Positions 35,223 through 42,803 of a DNA stretch of 64,000 nucleotides are shown in pieces. The first letter of the stretch is position 1. Each line of letters opens with the position of its first letter. Where the stretch lies: assembly GCF_023028105.1 (NCBI RefSeq), contig NZ_CP095491.1, forward strand, positions 1,426,001 through 1,490,000, in the 5' to 3' direction. The position numbers and the translations under genes are program-made. A model generated the notes under the pieces. It had not been told where the DNA came from, searched no databases, and saw only the letters and a list, made by a program, of their open reading frames with translations. Origin of the DNA: Halosolutus gelatinilyticus (GTDB lineage: Archaea > Halobacteriota > Halobacteria > Halobacteriales > Natrialbaceae).

Positions 35223-36196
35223 CGGTAGTCCTCGCGATTTCCGGCCTCGATTCCGATCGGCTCATCCTTCGCGGAGTTCGCCGTACCCTCATCGTCACCG
35301 TTCGTATAGGCGTATGCCATGAACAACTCCTCGAGAGACGCCTCGTCGAGATCGAAATCACGGATCGTCGCGCCGGCAGCTTCCAGTTCGTTCAATACGG
35401 TCATCTTCGAGTCATCGCGACAACGCACGGTGACGGACGACCGAGTCGTAGTCACTTCGGAGATCCCCGGGAGCGCTCCGATCGCCGATGCCACCCCCGT
35501 CGGAACGCGATCGACTTCGATCTCGAACGTCACTTCGGTTCCAGTCGTCTCACGCAACCCCTCGACGGTATCTTCGGCGACGAGTCTGCCGTCGCGAAGG
35601 ATTCCTACGCGGTCGCAGACCGCCTCGACCTGTTCGAGGACGTGACTTGAGAAGAAGACGGTCGCGCCTCTGTCGGCTTCCTCACGGACGATTTCGCGCA
35701 TCTCGCGGGCGCCTCCGGGATCGAGCCCGGACGATGGCTCATCCAGGATGAGCAGGTCGGGAGCCCCGATCAGCGCCGCACCGAGTCCGAGCCGCTGTTT
35801 CATTCCCTTCGAATACCCGCCGACCGGTCGGTCGAGCGCGTCAGCGATTCCGACGCGGGCCGCGATTTCCTCGGGCGTCTCATCCGCGGCCTTCGATTCG
35901 ATCACGAACGCGAGGTGCTCGCGTCCGCTTAATCGGTTGTACAGGTCGAACCCCTCCGGCAGAACACCCGTTCGCTGCCGAACAGCGAGGCTCTCCTGCA
36001 GGGGATCGTAACCGATGACGCGAACCTCACCGCTGGTCGGCCGGATGAAGTCGAGAAGGACGTTAATCGTCGTCGATTTCCCAGCTCCGTTCTGACCGAG
36101 GAAGCCGTAGATTTCTCCACGCTCGACGCATAGGTCGAGGTCGTCTACGGCAACGAAATCACCATACCGCTTCGTTAGACCGCGTATCTCGATCAC
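35219..36196 (-). CDS. ABC exporter ATP-binding protein
   Basis: A 325-residue ATPase starting at GTG 36196 (VIEIRGLTKRYGDF). Walker A GQNGAGKSTTI, signature YSKGMKQRLGL, Walker B LLILDEPSSGLDP, and a C-terminal accessory domain ending LEELFMAYAY. An upstream ATG at 36289 would add 31 residues, but those codons (AAT, TAT, AAA, ACA, AGA, TTG) are unlike haloarchaeal usage, and a TATA (agtataaaac, 36261-36270) lies inside that stretch. It forms an operon with the permease and is divergent from a bat-type regulator. Confidence 0.9.
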   Translation of the reverse strand: MIEIRGLTKRYGDFVAVDDLDLCVERGEIYGFLGQNGAGKSTTINVLLDFIRPTSGEVRVIGYDPLQESLAVRQRTGVLPEGFDLYNRLSGREHLAFVIESKAADETPEEIAARVGIADALDRPVGGYSKGMKQRLGLGAALIGAPDLLILDEPSSGLDPGGAREMREIVREEADRGATVFFSSHVLEQVEAVCDRVGILRDGRLVAEDTVEGLRETTGTEVTFEIEVDRVPTGVASAIGALPGISEVTTTRSSVTVRCRDDSKMTVLNELEAAGATIRDFDLDEASLEELFMAYAYTNGDDEGTANSAKDEPIGIEAGNREDYR

Positions 36197-36414
36197 GGGA
36201 GATCCGGTCGAGCACAATCTTGCGGAGGATGTGTCCGACGTCTGCTCGATACTGCTGTCCGTTTTATACTCCGGTCGATTGCCGTTCACGGCCGTACAAA
36301 GCCTGGCGAATAGATTGAGAATGGTGCCAAGCGTGCTCGGCGAATTTAAATGGTCACACCACTCAATCCTACGAAAATGTACCGTTCAACGCGAGGACGG
36401 GACCGAAGGCCCCA

Positions 36415-36434
36415 TCCGATGAGTTCTCATCGGA
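36415..36434 (+). promoter_or_regulatory. Inverted repeat TCCGATGA-gttc-TCATCGGA
   Basis: Perfect 8-bp arms, 16 bp upstream of the regulator ATG at 36451. It may be an operator, or a hairpin in a short 5' leader that would mask the start region. Confidence 0.5.
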
Positions 36435-36450
36435 CGCTGATCGATCGAGT

Positions 36451-37104
36451 ATGAGATACGCAACGCTGGTAATCACAATCGCGAACGAGCGAGCGTCGAC
36501 CGAACGGATTCGACAGATACGGAAGGGCGACGAAATACTGGCGATCTACGAGGAAGTGTACGACGTCAGTCTGCTCGAGAATGGAACGGCGGTCAGCCTC
36601 TGCCGGTTCGAGGGTGATGCCGAACGGATCGCGGGGCTCGCCACCGAAGCCCCGGGCATGTTAACCTGCTCCGTTACCCGGGGTCGAGAGGATCTCGTGT
36701 ACATGCATTACGAACCGGTCGCCGACCAACGACGGCTCCTCGAACTCCTCGTTACGCAAGAGGTTACCGTTGAATGGCCGATGACCTTCTCCGATCGAGG
36801 CTTGCGAGTCACCCTAATCGGCGAGGACGCGGTGCTCAGTAACGTCGTCGCCGCTATTCCCGACGAGTTGAACGTGACGGTCGAACGGACGGGGACTTAC
36901 CAACCGGGTAGCCGCTCATTGCTTGCGCAACTAACGGAGCGCCAGCGAGAAATCGCGAAGACTGCGCTTTCGGAGGGGTATTACGAGATTCCCCGGCGCG
37001 CGAGTCAGCGCGACATCGCGGCGAAACTCGACGTCACTCACGGGACGATCGCCGAGCATCTCCGAAAAACAGAAGCGAAAGTAATGCGGTCTCTCTTCGA
37101 GTGA
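36451..37104 (+). CDS. Bat-type HTH transcriptional regulator
   Basis: A 217-residue regulator with the C-terminal HTH_10 domain LTERQREIAKTALSEGYYEI (from about residue 160) and ASQRDIAAKLDVTHGTIAEHL. The N-terminal module differs from the paralogs at 33502 and 38864 and contains a YVYMHY-like strand (DLVYMHYEP). It is divergent from the ABC exporter operon and is its likely regulator. Confidence 0.9.
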   Translation: MRYATLVITIANERASTERIRQIRKGDEILAIYEEVYDVSLLENGTAVSLCRFEGDAERIAGLATEAPGMLTCSVTRGREDLVYMHYEPVADQRRLLELLVTQEVTVEWPMTFSDRGLRVTLIGEDAVLSNVVAAIPDELNVTVERTGTYQPGSRSLLAQLTERQREIAKTALSEGYYEIPRRASQRDIAAKLDVTHGTIAEHLRKTEAKVMRSLFE

Positions 37105-37557
37105 CCGGTCGCGATCGAACGCACCGATCGCTAGTCGAACCTCGTCTCCGATAGACGCCATCTACGCTGGACGAGCGGAGATGAGGGGGTCGGACGCGGT
37201 CAGCGAAACGTCCTTGCCGACGGACGGCGACGGGCCGCCGCTACACCGGCACCCGAAGATCTCGGTGAGCAACGCGGCTCATCGCGAACGCCGGCCTCGA
37301 CCATCGAGTATCGACGCGCGGAACGAGCGATCCCGTGCGTCGGAGTGGAAACGTAAACCGACCTGTGTGAGTCCAGCCCGCGTGATCACTCGCTAACGGC
37401 GAGCGAGCGAGGAAAGGGAGCAGTAAATTCCTCGGGCCACGCTGTATCGAGTCCTTCCCAGGACGTCCCGTAGTCGTCGGTTCGGAATACTCCGTGTCTG
37501 TCTCCCCTGCGAGGCACACATGACGGGTGTAGTCTCGACGCCGGCTGAGTCGGCCGA
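37105..37557. other. Gap containing only a gene remnant
   Basis: About 450 bp between convergent genes. Apart from the BNR fragment at 37386-37508, no frame shows conserved motifs or haloarchaeal codon usage. Confidence 0.35.
37386..37508 (-). pseudogene. C-terminal fragment of a BNR/WD40-like repeat protein
   Basis: The minus-strand frame reads HGVFRTDDYGTSWEGLD followed by WPEEFTAPFPRSLAVSE and a stop. GVFRTDDxGxSWE is the Asp-box/BNR signature of sialidase-like beta-propellers. Only about 40 codons remain, with no start codon or upstream repeats, so the fragment is a relic. Confidence 0.5.
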
Positions 37558-37980
37558 TCACCCGGCCGTCCGAAGCGCATCGAACGTGCGGTAGACGTCG
37601 TCACTCGTGTCCAATTCGGCGAGTTCGGCGTCGACATCGATCCCGTCCTTCTCCAGCGAGTCACCCGTCCGTTTTCGCAGCAAGACCAGCTGGTACAGAT
37701 ACGAGAGGCGCAAGAGCCACAGGGCGCCGTCGACGTCGTCGTCCGATCGGATGTAGTACGAAATCCATCCGGAGTCGGGGACGACGTGGTGTTTCTCGGC
37801 TCGTCCTTCCTCGAGGAGGACGTCGCGGAGCCGTTTTGCGAACGGAATGTCGGCGAGTCGATCCCCGTGAACGTGGCCGATCTCTCGTCCGTCGAGGACG
37901 AACTCATGCCCGCCACCTCGGTCGTGAGGCCGGACCTCGACACCGGGCCAGTCGCTGACAGCGGATTCGATCCTATTCAT
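37558..37980 (-). CDS. DUF5519 (luciferase-like domain) protein
   Basis: A 140-residue protein matching the DUF5519 family: VSDWPGVEVRPHDRGGGHEF, GREIGHVHGDRLADIPFAKRL, AEKHHVVPDSGWISYYI, and a helical end LWLLRLSYLYQ. The paralog at 40195 shares all blocks. The name 'luciferase-like' is historical; no reaction is known. ATG 37980 has a GAGGAG ribosome-binding site 4 bp upstream; an ATG at 38082 is the alternative (174 residues). Confidence 0.82.
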   Translation of the reverse strand: MNRIESAVSDWPGVEVRPHDRGGGHEFVLDGREIGHVHGDRLADIPFAKRLRDVLLEEGRAEKHHVVPDSGWISYYIRSDDDVDGALWLLRLSYLYQLVLLRKRTGDSLEKDGIDVDAELAELDTSDDVYRTFDALRTAG

Positions 37981-38259
37981 GGTCTCCTCGGAGTAGCTAC
38001 GCCGGAAATAGAGATAACGCTTCGCGGAATCGTATTTTTGTACGAATTCGCACACGTACGCGTAGAGCGAGTGATGGTCCATAGACGTGCGGTCTCCAAC
38101 TGCCGACACATCGCAAATATTCACGGAATTCAGTCCCTCCGGAACAAACACAGCCGCATTCCACCGGGAGCGAAGCACTCGACTTCGATCGTCTCCGGAG
38201 TACTCCGCTCGACAATCGTGAACTGAGGTCGGTACAGTTCCGCGCGAGAAATCCGTGTG

Positions 38260-38592
38260 TTAGTCGTCGAGACGAGTATACGTCGCGAGGTCTGCCTCGA
38301 TTTCGAACCGCGTGATCAGCTCCTGTGGATCGAAACCGATACGCTCGTGCATGGCCCGAACCGCGTCCTTGGCGTCTTCGATCGCTTCCTGGCTCTCCCA
38401 CTCGACGATCGTGACGAGGTTGAATCGCCCGGGTCCGCCCGACTGCTCGAGCACGAGGTCCTGGACGAAGCCTGGCTGGTCCCGGAGGAGATCGTGCGTG
38501 CGCCGAACGTTACTGAGGACCTCGTCGATCGCTTCGACAGGGACATCGAACTTATCGACGCGGTACACGTGAGCCGGGTGACTCTCGGTCAT
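38260..38592 (-). CDS. ABM-fold monooxygenase-like protein
   Basis: A 110-residue dimeric alpha/beta-barrel protein. Motifs: VYRVDKFDVPVEAIDEVLSN, LRDQPGFVQDLVLEQSG, FNLVTIVEWESQEAIEDAK. The conserved PGF and W-x-S features are those of antibiotic-biosynthesis monooxygenases. Its ATG overlaps the stop of the small gene at 38589-38774 (ATGA), so they are coupled. It is divergent from the bat-type regulator at 38864. Confidence 0.87.
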   Translation of the reverse strand: MTESHPAHVYRVDKFDVPVEAIDEVLSNVRRTHDLLRDQPGFVQDLVLEQSGGPGRFNLVTIVEWESQEAIEDAKDAVRAMHERIGFDPQELITRFEIEADLATYTRLDD

Positions 38593-38774
38593 TCCGCCAC
38601 CTCACCTTTCGCCCCCGCCGGTACGGTGAGGTGTATTACGACGGCCGTACTGTCGTCACTGAGGCGTTTCGCGAACGGAACGGCGACGGGCGCGACCGTT
38701 CGTTCGTCGAAGAAGCGTTTCCGCCCGTCGATCCGGTCACGAATACCGTTTGGAGTGGAGTCTATCGGGTCCAT
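38589..38774 (-). CDS. Small unrecognised protein coupled to the ABM gene
   Basis: A 61-residue frame from ATG 38774 (MDPIDSTPNGIRDRIDG) ending in an ATGA overlap with the ABM gene. The second half (VAVPFAKRLSDDSTAVVIHL, then TVPAGAKGEVAE) reads as a beta-strand-rich, cupin-like fragment, but the domain is too short to be sure. A longer version from GTG 38831 would cover the dyad at 38812-38825. The coupling supports translation; the function is unknown. Confidence 0.5.
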   Translation of the reverse strand: MDPIDSTPNGIRDRIDGRKRFFDERTVAPVAVPFAKRLSDDSTAVVIHLTVPAGAKGEVAE

Positions 38775-38811
38775 ACGTGAAGAGAGGACGGCATGCACCG
38801 TAGCGGTTCGC

Positions 38812-38837
38812 GTGAATACCTTCACAACCACGTTAAC
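38812..38837. promoter_or_regulatory. Short dyad and TATA of the HTH regulator
   Basis: GTGAA-tacc-TTCAC (38812-38825) precedes a TATA-like gttaac (38832-38837). The transcript start would be expected about 25 bp on, near 38860, which places it at or just before the CTG at 38864. Confidence 0.4.
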
Positions 38838-38863
38838 AAGTCAGCGGAGCGTCGAAGGGGTAT

Positions 38864-39517
38864 CTGCCCACCGTCCGGCTGAACGTCGAGCTCCCCCGTG
38901 ATTCGTTGGTCGCCTTCTCGATCGAGCACCCGGACGACGAATTTCGGATGCTCACGTCCCACCGGACGGAAGAGGCCCTCCAGGTGGTCGTCGACGCGAA
39001 GACGTCCGATTCCGCGGCGCTTCTCCGAACGCTCGACGAGGCTCCGGAGGTCCGGTCCTACGAGGTGTTACGCACCGACAACCAGGGCGTGTTGGTTCAG
39101 CTCGAAACCGCGGAGCACGCGCCGCGAGTCGCAGCGCGCACGGCGGGGATGCTACCGCAGTACCCGATGGTGCTCCGCGACGGCCGGCTCACCGTCGAGA
39201 CGATCGTCTCGTGGGAGCGGCTGTCGCAACTGAGGACGGAATTCGATCGGGCCGACGTCTCGTTCGAGGTGCTCTCGATCACCCAGTCGGTCGAGATGAC
39301 GGACCTGCTGACCGACCGGCAGTGGGAGGTCCTCACCGAAGCGATCGAGCGGGGGTACTACGACACCCCCCGAGGCTGTTCGCTCTCCGAACTGGCGGCC
39401 GAGTTGGACGTCAATCCCTCCGCGGCGAGCGGCGTCCTCCACCGCGCCGAGGAGCGGATCGTCAAGGCGTTCGTCGCCGACGCGCGGCGAAGCGACGAGC
39501 GCCTCGGACCGGACTGA
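38864..39517 (+). CDS. Bat-type HTH regulator with a probable CTG start
   Basis: A 217-residue regulator closely related to the one at 33502: sensor module with QYPMVLRDGRLTVE and C-terminal HTH_10 LTDRQWEVLTEAIERGYYDT. Clear homology begins upstream of any ATG or GTG: codons from 38864 read (L/M)PTVRLNVELPRDS, matching MPRARLKLDATAADD of the paralog. The only candidate codons there are CTG 38864 and TTG 38906; a stop (TAA) lies at 38834. CTG 38864 gives a start equivalent to the paralog and lies where a leaderless transcript should begin. It probably controls the divergent ABM operon. Confidence 0.78.
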   Translation: MPTVRLNVELPRDSLVAFSIEHPDDEFRMLTSHRTEEALQVVVDAKTSDSAALLRTLDEAPEVRSYEVLRTDNQGVLVQLETAEHAPRVAARTAGMLPQYPMVLRDGRLTVETIVSWERLSQLRTEFDRADVSFEVLSITQSVEMTDLLTDRQWEVLTEAIERGYYDTPRGCSLSELAAELDVNPSAASGVLHRAEERIVKAFVADARRSDERLGPD

Positions 39518-39731
39518 TCCGCGTCGGCCTCGGCACACGGATCGTCGACGCTCGGCGAGCGACGAAAGACGAATACCGACGTGAAAATGTTTACGAGAAC
39601 CCCCATACCCCCCGCCATCGTACGGTATCTCGCGGGACGGCCGCCGAAGGGACCGCAGCGGACCCCGTTTCGACCGATCGATTCGACGGAGCGGGGCAAG
39701 ACGTCCCTCATCCGGTCCGCCAATTGAGATC

Positions 39732-40190
39732 ATGGTAACAGAATCAGACAACCGGATCGTCGACCGCTACTGCGGCGAAATCCTGAGTGAGGGCGATTTT
39801 ACCGCCGCCGACGAGATACTCACGCCAGAGTTCGTCATCCACGGACTGGAAACGCTCCGGGGGAGAGACCGCTTTCTCGAGGTCCAGTCGACGGTGATAC
39901 GCGAGGCGTTCCCCGACTTTCGGGTCGACGTCGAAGACGTGTTCGGAGACGGAACGAAGGTCGCGGTTCGAGCCACGGTGGGTGGAACGCACGACGGGAC
40001 GTACCTGGGAATCGAACCGACGGGGCGTCAGGTGGCGGTCGAATCGACGATGATCTGCCGGCTGTCGGACGGGCGGATCGCGGAGGTGTGGCCCCGAATG
40101 GACTCGCTGGCCTGGTTCCAGCAACTCGGGGCGGTACCCCCGATGGAGTGGCAGGAGGACGGTTCGATAGCCCCCGAGCGAGAACGCTAG
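39732..40190 (+). CDS. SnoaL-like ester cyclase-family protein
   Basis: A 152-residue NTF2-fold protein of the SnoaL-like polyketide-cyclase or ester-cyclase group. RYCGEILSEGDFTAADEIL, EFVIHG, REAFPDFRVDVEDVF, GTHDGTYLGIEPTGRQV and a DGRIAEVWPRMDSLAWFQQLG end are the family landmarks. True SnoaL enzymes close polyketide rings; most relatives have no known substrate. The stop lies 4 bp before the DUF5519 gene, so they form an operon. Confidence 0.88.
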   Translation: MVTESDNRIVDRYCGEILSEGDFTAADEILTPEFVIHGLETLRGRDRFLEVQSTVIREAFPDFRVDVEDVFGDGTKVAVRATVGGTHDGTYLGIEPTGRQVAVESTMICRLSDGRIAEVWPRMDSLAWFQQLGAVPPMEWQEDGSIAPERER

Positions 40191-40194
40191 ACCC

Positions 40195-40659
40195 ATGGAA
40201 AACGAACGACGACGCAAACCTGTCGATGAACGGATCGACGAACTGGTCTCGTCGTGGCCGGGGATCGCGCCCAAACGGGGCCGGTTCGGCGCGGTGAGTT
40301 TCGACCTCGAGGGGAGCGAAATCGGCCACGTACACCCGAGTGTGGCCGACATCGACTATCCGAAACCGCTCCGAGAGCAGTTGCTCGCCGAGGGACGAAC
40401 GGAAGTCCACCACGCCGTTCCGATGCATCCGACCGCGACGACCTACCGCATCGAATCGGCCGACGACGTGGCTCACGCCGTTTGGCTGTTCCGGCTCTCC
40501 TACCTCGTCCACGTCGCCGCGCTACAGCGCGACGAGGAGGCGACCCCATCGCTCGCCGCGATCGATATCGAGGCCGAGCTCGAGGCGCTCGAGCCGAGCG
40601 ACGCGATCCGACGCGCCTTCGACGCCGCGGTCGAACGACGGGACGACGTCCGCGGGTGA
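40195..40659 (+). CDS. DUF5519 (luciferase-like domain) protein, second copy
   Basis: A 154-residue paralog of the protein at 37558. Shared blocks are DLEGSEIGHVHPSVADIDYPK, EGRTEVHHAVPMHPT and VWLFRLSYLVH. Cotranscribed with the SnoaL-like gene. The two DUF5519 copies bracket the ABM/HTH block, which may reflect a local duplication or a shared pathway. Confidence 0.85.
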   Translation: MENERRRKPVDERIDELVSSWPGIAPKRGRFGAVSFDLEGSEIGHVHPSVADIDYPKPLREQLLAEGRTEVHHAVPMHPTATTYRIESADDVAHAVWLFRLSYLVHVAALQRDEEATPSLAAIDIEAELEALEPSDAIRRAFDAAVERRDDVRG

Positions 40660-40780
40660 GTACCAAGGAGACGACGCGACCTCGCCGTGGAGCCCAGCCC
40701 CGGCTCGTCACATACGCGGCGATTGGACGAACGAGAAACGCGACGCCGGAACGAGGCGTCGCTCGCGCGACGGAGACGGA

Positions 40781-41170
40781 TTAAATGACGCGGTTCTGCA
40801 GGTAATCGAGGTGCTTGGCGTTGTAGACGATCCTGACCTCGTCGGTCTCCGCCGATCCGATGCAGGTCAGGCGGACGTTCTTCTCCTCGACTTCCTCGTC
40901 GGAGAGGATCTGCTGCATGTCCATTTCGATCTCCCCCTCTTTGACGATCGCGGCGCAGTTCGCACATGCACCGGCGCGACAGGAGAAGGGCCAGTCGTAG
41001 CCCTGTGCCTCGGCAGCTTCGAGGATGTATTCGCCCTCGGCGACGTCGAGGGTGCCGTAATCCTCGTCGTCGAAGCCGGCGTCTGCGGCCTTCTCGAAGA
41101 GGTCGTCGTCGTCCATGTCCCAGCCCTGGTCGTCCAGTGCTTCGTAGTTGAGGTATTCTACCGTGGGCAT
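40781..41170 (-). CDS. Plant-type [2Fe-2S] ferredoxin
   Basis: A 129-residue haloarchaeal ferredoxin, the soluble electron carrier of 2-oxoacid:ferredoxin oxidoreductases and other redox enzymes. The cluster motif C-x4-C-x2-C ([13 protein letters not shown], about residues 63-71) is followed by the fourth Cys in RLTCIGS. The acidic N-terminal insert [20 protein letters not shown] is typical of halophilic ferredoxins. ATG 41170 ([10 protein letters not shown]) was preferred to the GTG one codon upstream. Confidence 0.95.
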   Translation of the reverse strand: MPTVEYLNYEALDDQGWDMDDDDLFEKAADAGFDDEDYGTLDVAEGEYILEAAEAQGYDWPFSCRAGACANCAAIVKEGEIEMDMQQILSDEEVEEKNVRLTCIGSAETDEVRIVYNAKHLDYLQNRVI

Positions 41171-41366
41171 CACTCGGCGCTTCGTCCCCCGTACTGGTAT
41201 AGCTTGCTGTTCAGTCCTAAATCGTTTTTGAGTCAGAATCCACAGTCACGCACAAAAAACAGTCACTAGTCACCGGAATTCGTGGATACATAGGGAACGG
41301 AACCGGAGTTCAGTGACGGGATTCAAAGCAAGCAAAACCGATCGTCGGATCGCGTTCCGACGGGAG

Positions 41367-42548
41367 TCAGAACCCGAAGATCGGGACGTATTCGAACGTG
41401 AGGAACGCGCCGACGGTCGCGATGATCGGCACGACGTTCTGCATCAGGATGACGCGAGCCGTCGTGGACGGATCGAACAGGTCCGACGCCTTCGGGATAT
41501 CCTCGGGCTCTTCCTCGCCGATCTCCGGGGCCTGCTCACCCTCTTCCTCGGCGGTGAGCGCCCCGACGGACACCCGCGTCTCCTCGCCTCGCCGGGCGTC
41601 CGAGAGCGTCGTCGTCCGGGTCGCCCGACCCCAGCCGAGCCCGATGATGGACATCGTCGCGATGATGACGAAACTCGCGGGGATGCCGATCGCCGACAGC
41701 ACGATGACGATCGCCGACGCGACGACGGCGACGACGATCGCGGCCGTCAGCGGCAGGTTGGTGATGTCGTTTCCGAGCGTCTCCATGGTCCGCCGGGCGA
41801 TCGTGAAACAGCCGACGGCGACCGCCGCCGACCCGATCACGATGAGCGGCGTCATGGGGACTTGCCCCGTGCCGTAGATGGGCGCGATCGCGTTCGCGAT
41901 GTTGCTCGTCCCCGAGGAGAAGGCCATCAGACAGCCGATCCCGACGACGACGAACGAGCCCGTTATCTCCCGGCGGGTGCCCGACCCGCCGAACTGAAAT
42001 CGCGGTACGGCTCCGCGCCAATCGATCGCGATCATCGGTTCGCCGTCGCGGCTTCCCTCGATGGCGATCCAGGCGTTGATCCGGGGATAGAAGTACCGGC
42101 CGACGACGCCGGAGACCCAGAAGCCGATGATCGGAGCGACGATCCACCAGACGACGATCTCGCCCAGCACCGCGAAGTTGAGTTCGCCCGTCGCGACGCC
42201 GAGCGCGGAGATCGCCCCGACGGCGGTCATCGACGTCGAGGCCGGAACCCCCGCGTAGTTGCCGAGAAAGAGCGCGCCGCCGATAAAGAAGAGGACAGCG
42301 ACGTTCGCCTTGAGGGTGAAGATCGCGGTCGTGTGGACGAGATCGCTGCCGAGGGTCGTGACGACCTGCGGCCCGATCGTGATCGCGCCGAGGAAGAAGA
42401 AAATCGACATCAGTCCCGCCGCCATCAGTTTCGTGATCACGTTCGCGCCGACGGCAGGCCCGAACGCCGGTCCCGTCGTCGCGCCGCCGATGTTGTAGCC
42501 GACGAAGGCGGCAACGAGAAGCCCCACGATAAGTAGTACTTCTGTCAC
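41367..42548 (-). CDS. Inorganic phosphate transporter, PiT family
   Basis: A 393-residue membrane protein with about ten helices and two inverted PiT repeats. The signature GANVITKLMAAGLMS near residue 34 and SGTSNIANAIAPIYGTG in the second half are conserved. It is a secondary transporter of phosphate, probably proton- or sodium-driven. An acidic cytoplasmic loop of about 55 residues interrupts the second half. Start GTG 42548. A second PiT gene lies at 60569. Confidence 0.92.
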   Translation of the reverse strand: MTEVLLIVGLLVAAFVGYNIGGATTGPAFGPAVGANVITKLMAAGLMSIFFFLGAITIGPQVVTTLGSDLVHTTAIFTLKANVAVLFFIGGALFLGNYAGVPASTSMTAVGAISALGVATGELNFAVLGEIVVWWIVAPIIGFWVSGVVGRYFYPRINAWIAIEGSRDGEPMIAIDWRGAVPRFQFGGSGTRREITGSFVVVGIGCLMAFSSGTSNIANAIAPIYGTGQVPMTPLIVIGSAAVAVGCFTIARRTMETLGNDITNLPLTAAIVVAVVASAIVIVLSAIGIPASFVIIATMSIIGLGWGRATRTTTLSDARRGEETRVSVGALTAEEEGEQAPEIGEEEPEDIPKASDLFDPSTTARVILMQNVVPIIATVGAFLTFEYVPIFGF

Positions 42549-42696
42549 ACTGTGTACCCACGTGGTCCGATCCTAAAAGCGCGCCTATTTGCAGTCGTCC
42601 CGTCAGCCGATTCGCTCGGTGTCAGCGGAACCGGATTACCGTGGTGTGATATATCATTCCCGCGATCACCGCCGCCCCGAGTGTCCGAAGCAGCCA

Positions 42697-42795
42697 CTAC
42701 CAGTATCGAAACAGCGCGACGATCGAGTCGGTCGCCGTCTCGGCGCCGTCGTCGGCGTTCGCTGCGTACCACTCGCCGCGGGTCGGCGTATCGCT
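42697..42795 (-). pseudogene. Coding-like tail after the SLC13 gene
   Basis: Just beyond the SLC13 stop, a different minus-strand frame reads GEWYAANADDGAETATDS then IVALFRYW and stops at 42697. Codons are of the preferred haloarchaeal type and the residues look like protein. No start codon of its own is seen, so this may be the end of a deleted gene or a frameshifted extension. Confidence 0.25.
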
Positions 42796-42803
42796 GTCGC
42801 GAC

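Noticed and set aside
35219-36289. 356-residue version of the third ABC ATPase from ATG 36289
   Set aside because: The extra 31 codons use AT-rich triplets unlike the rest and contain a TATA box; the shorter GTG start is favoured, though not proven.
37241-37561. 106-codon minus-strand frame starting MIGRLSRRRDYTRH
   Set aside because: It covers the BNR relic in another frame, is Arg-rich, and has no conserved motif.
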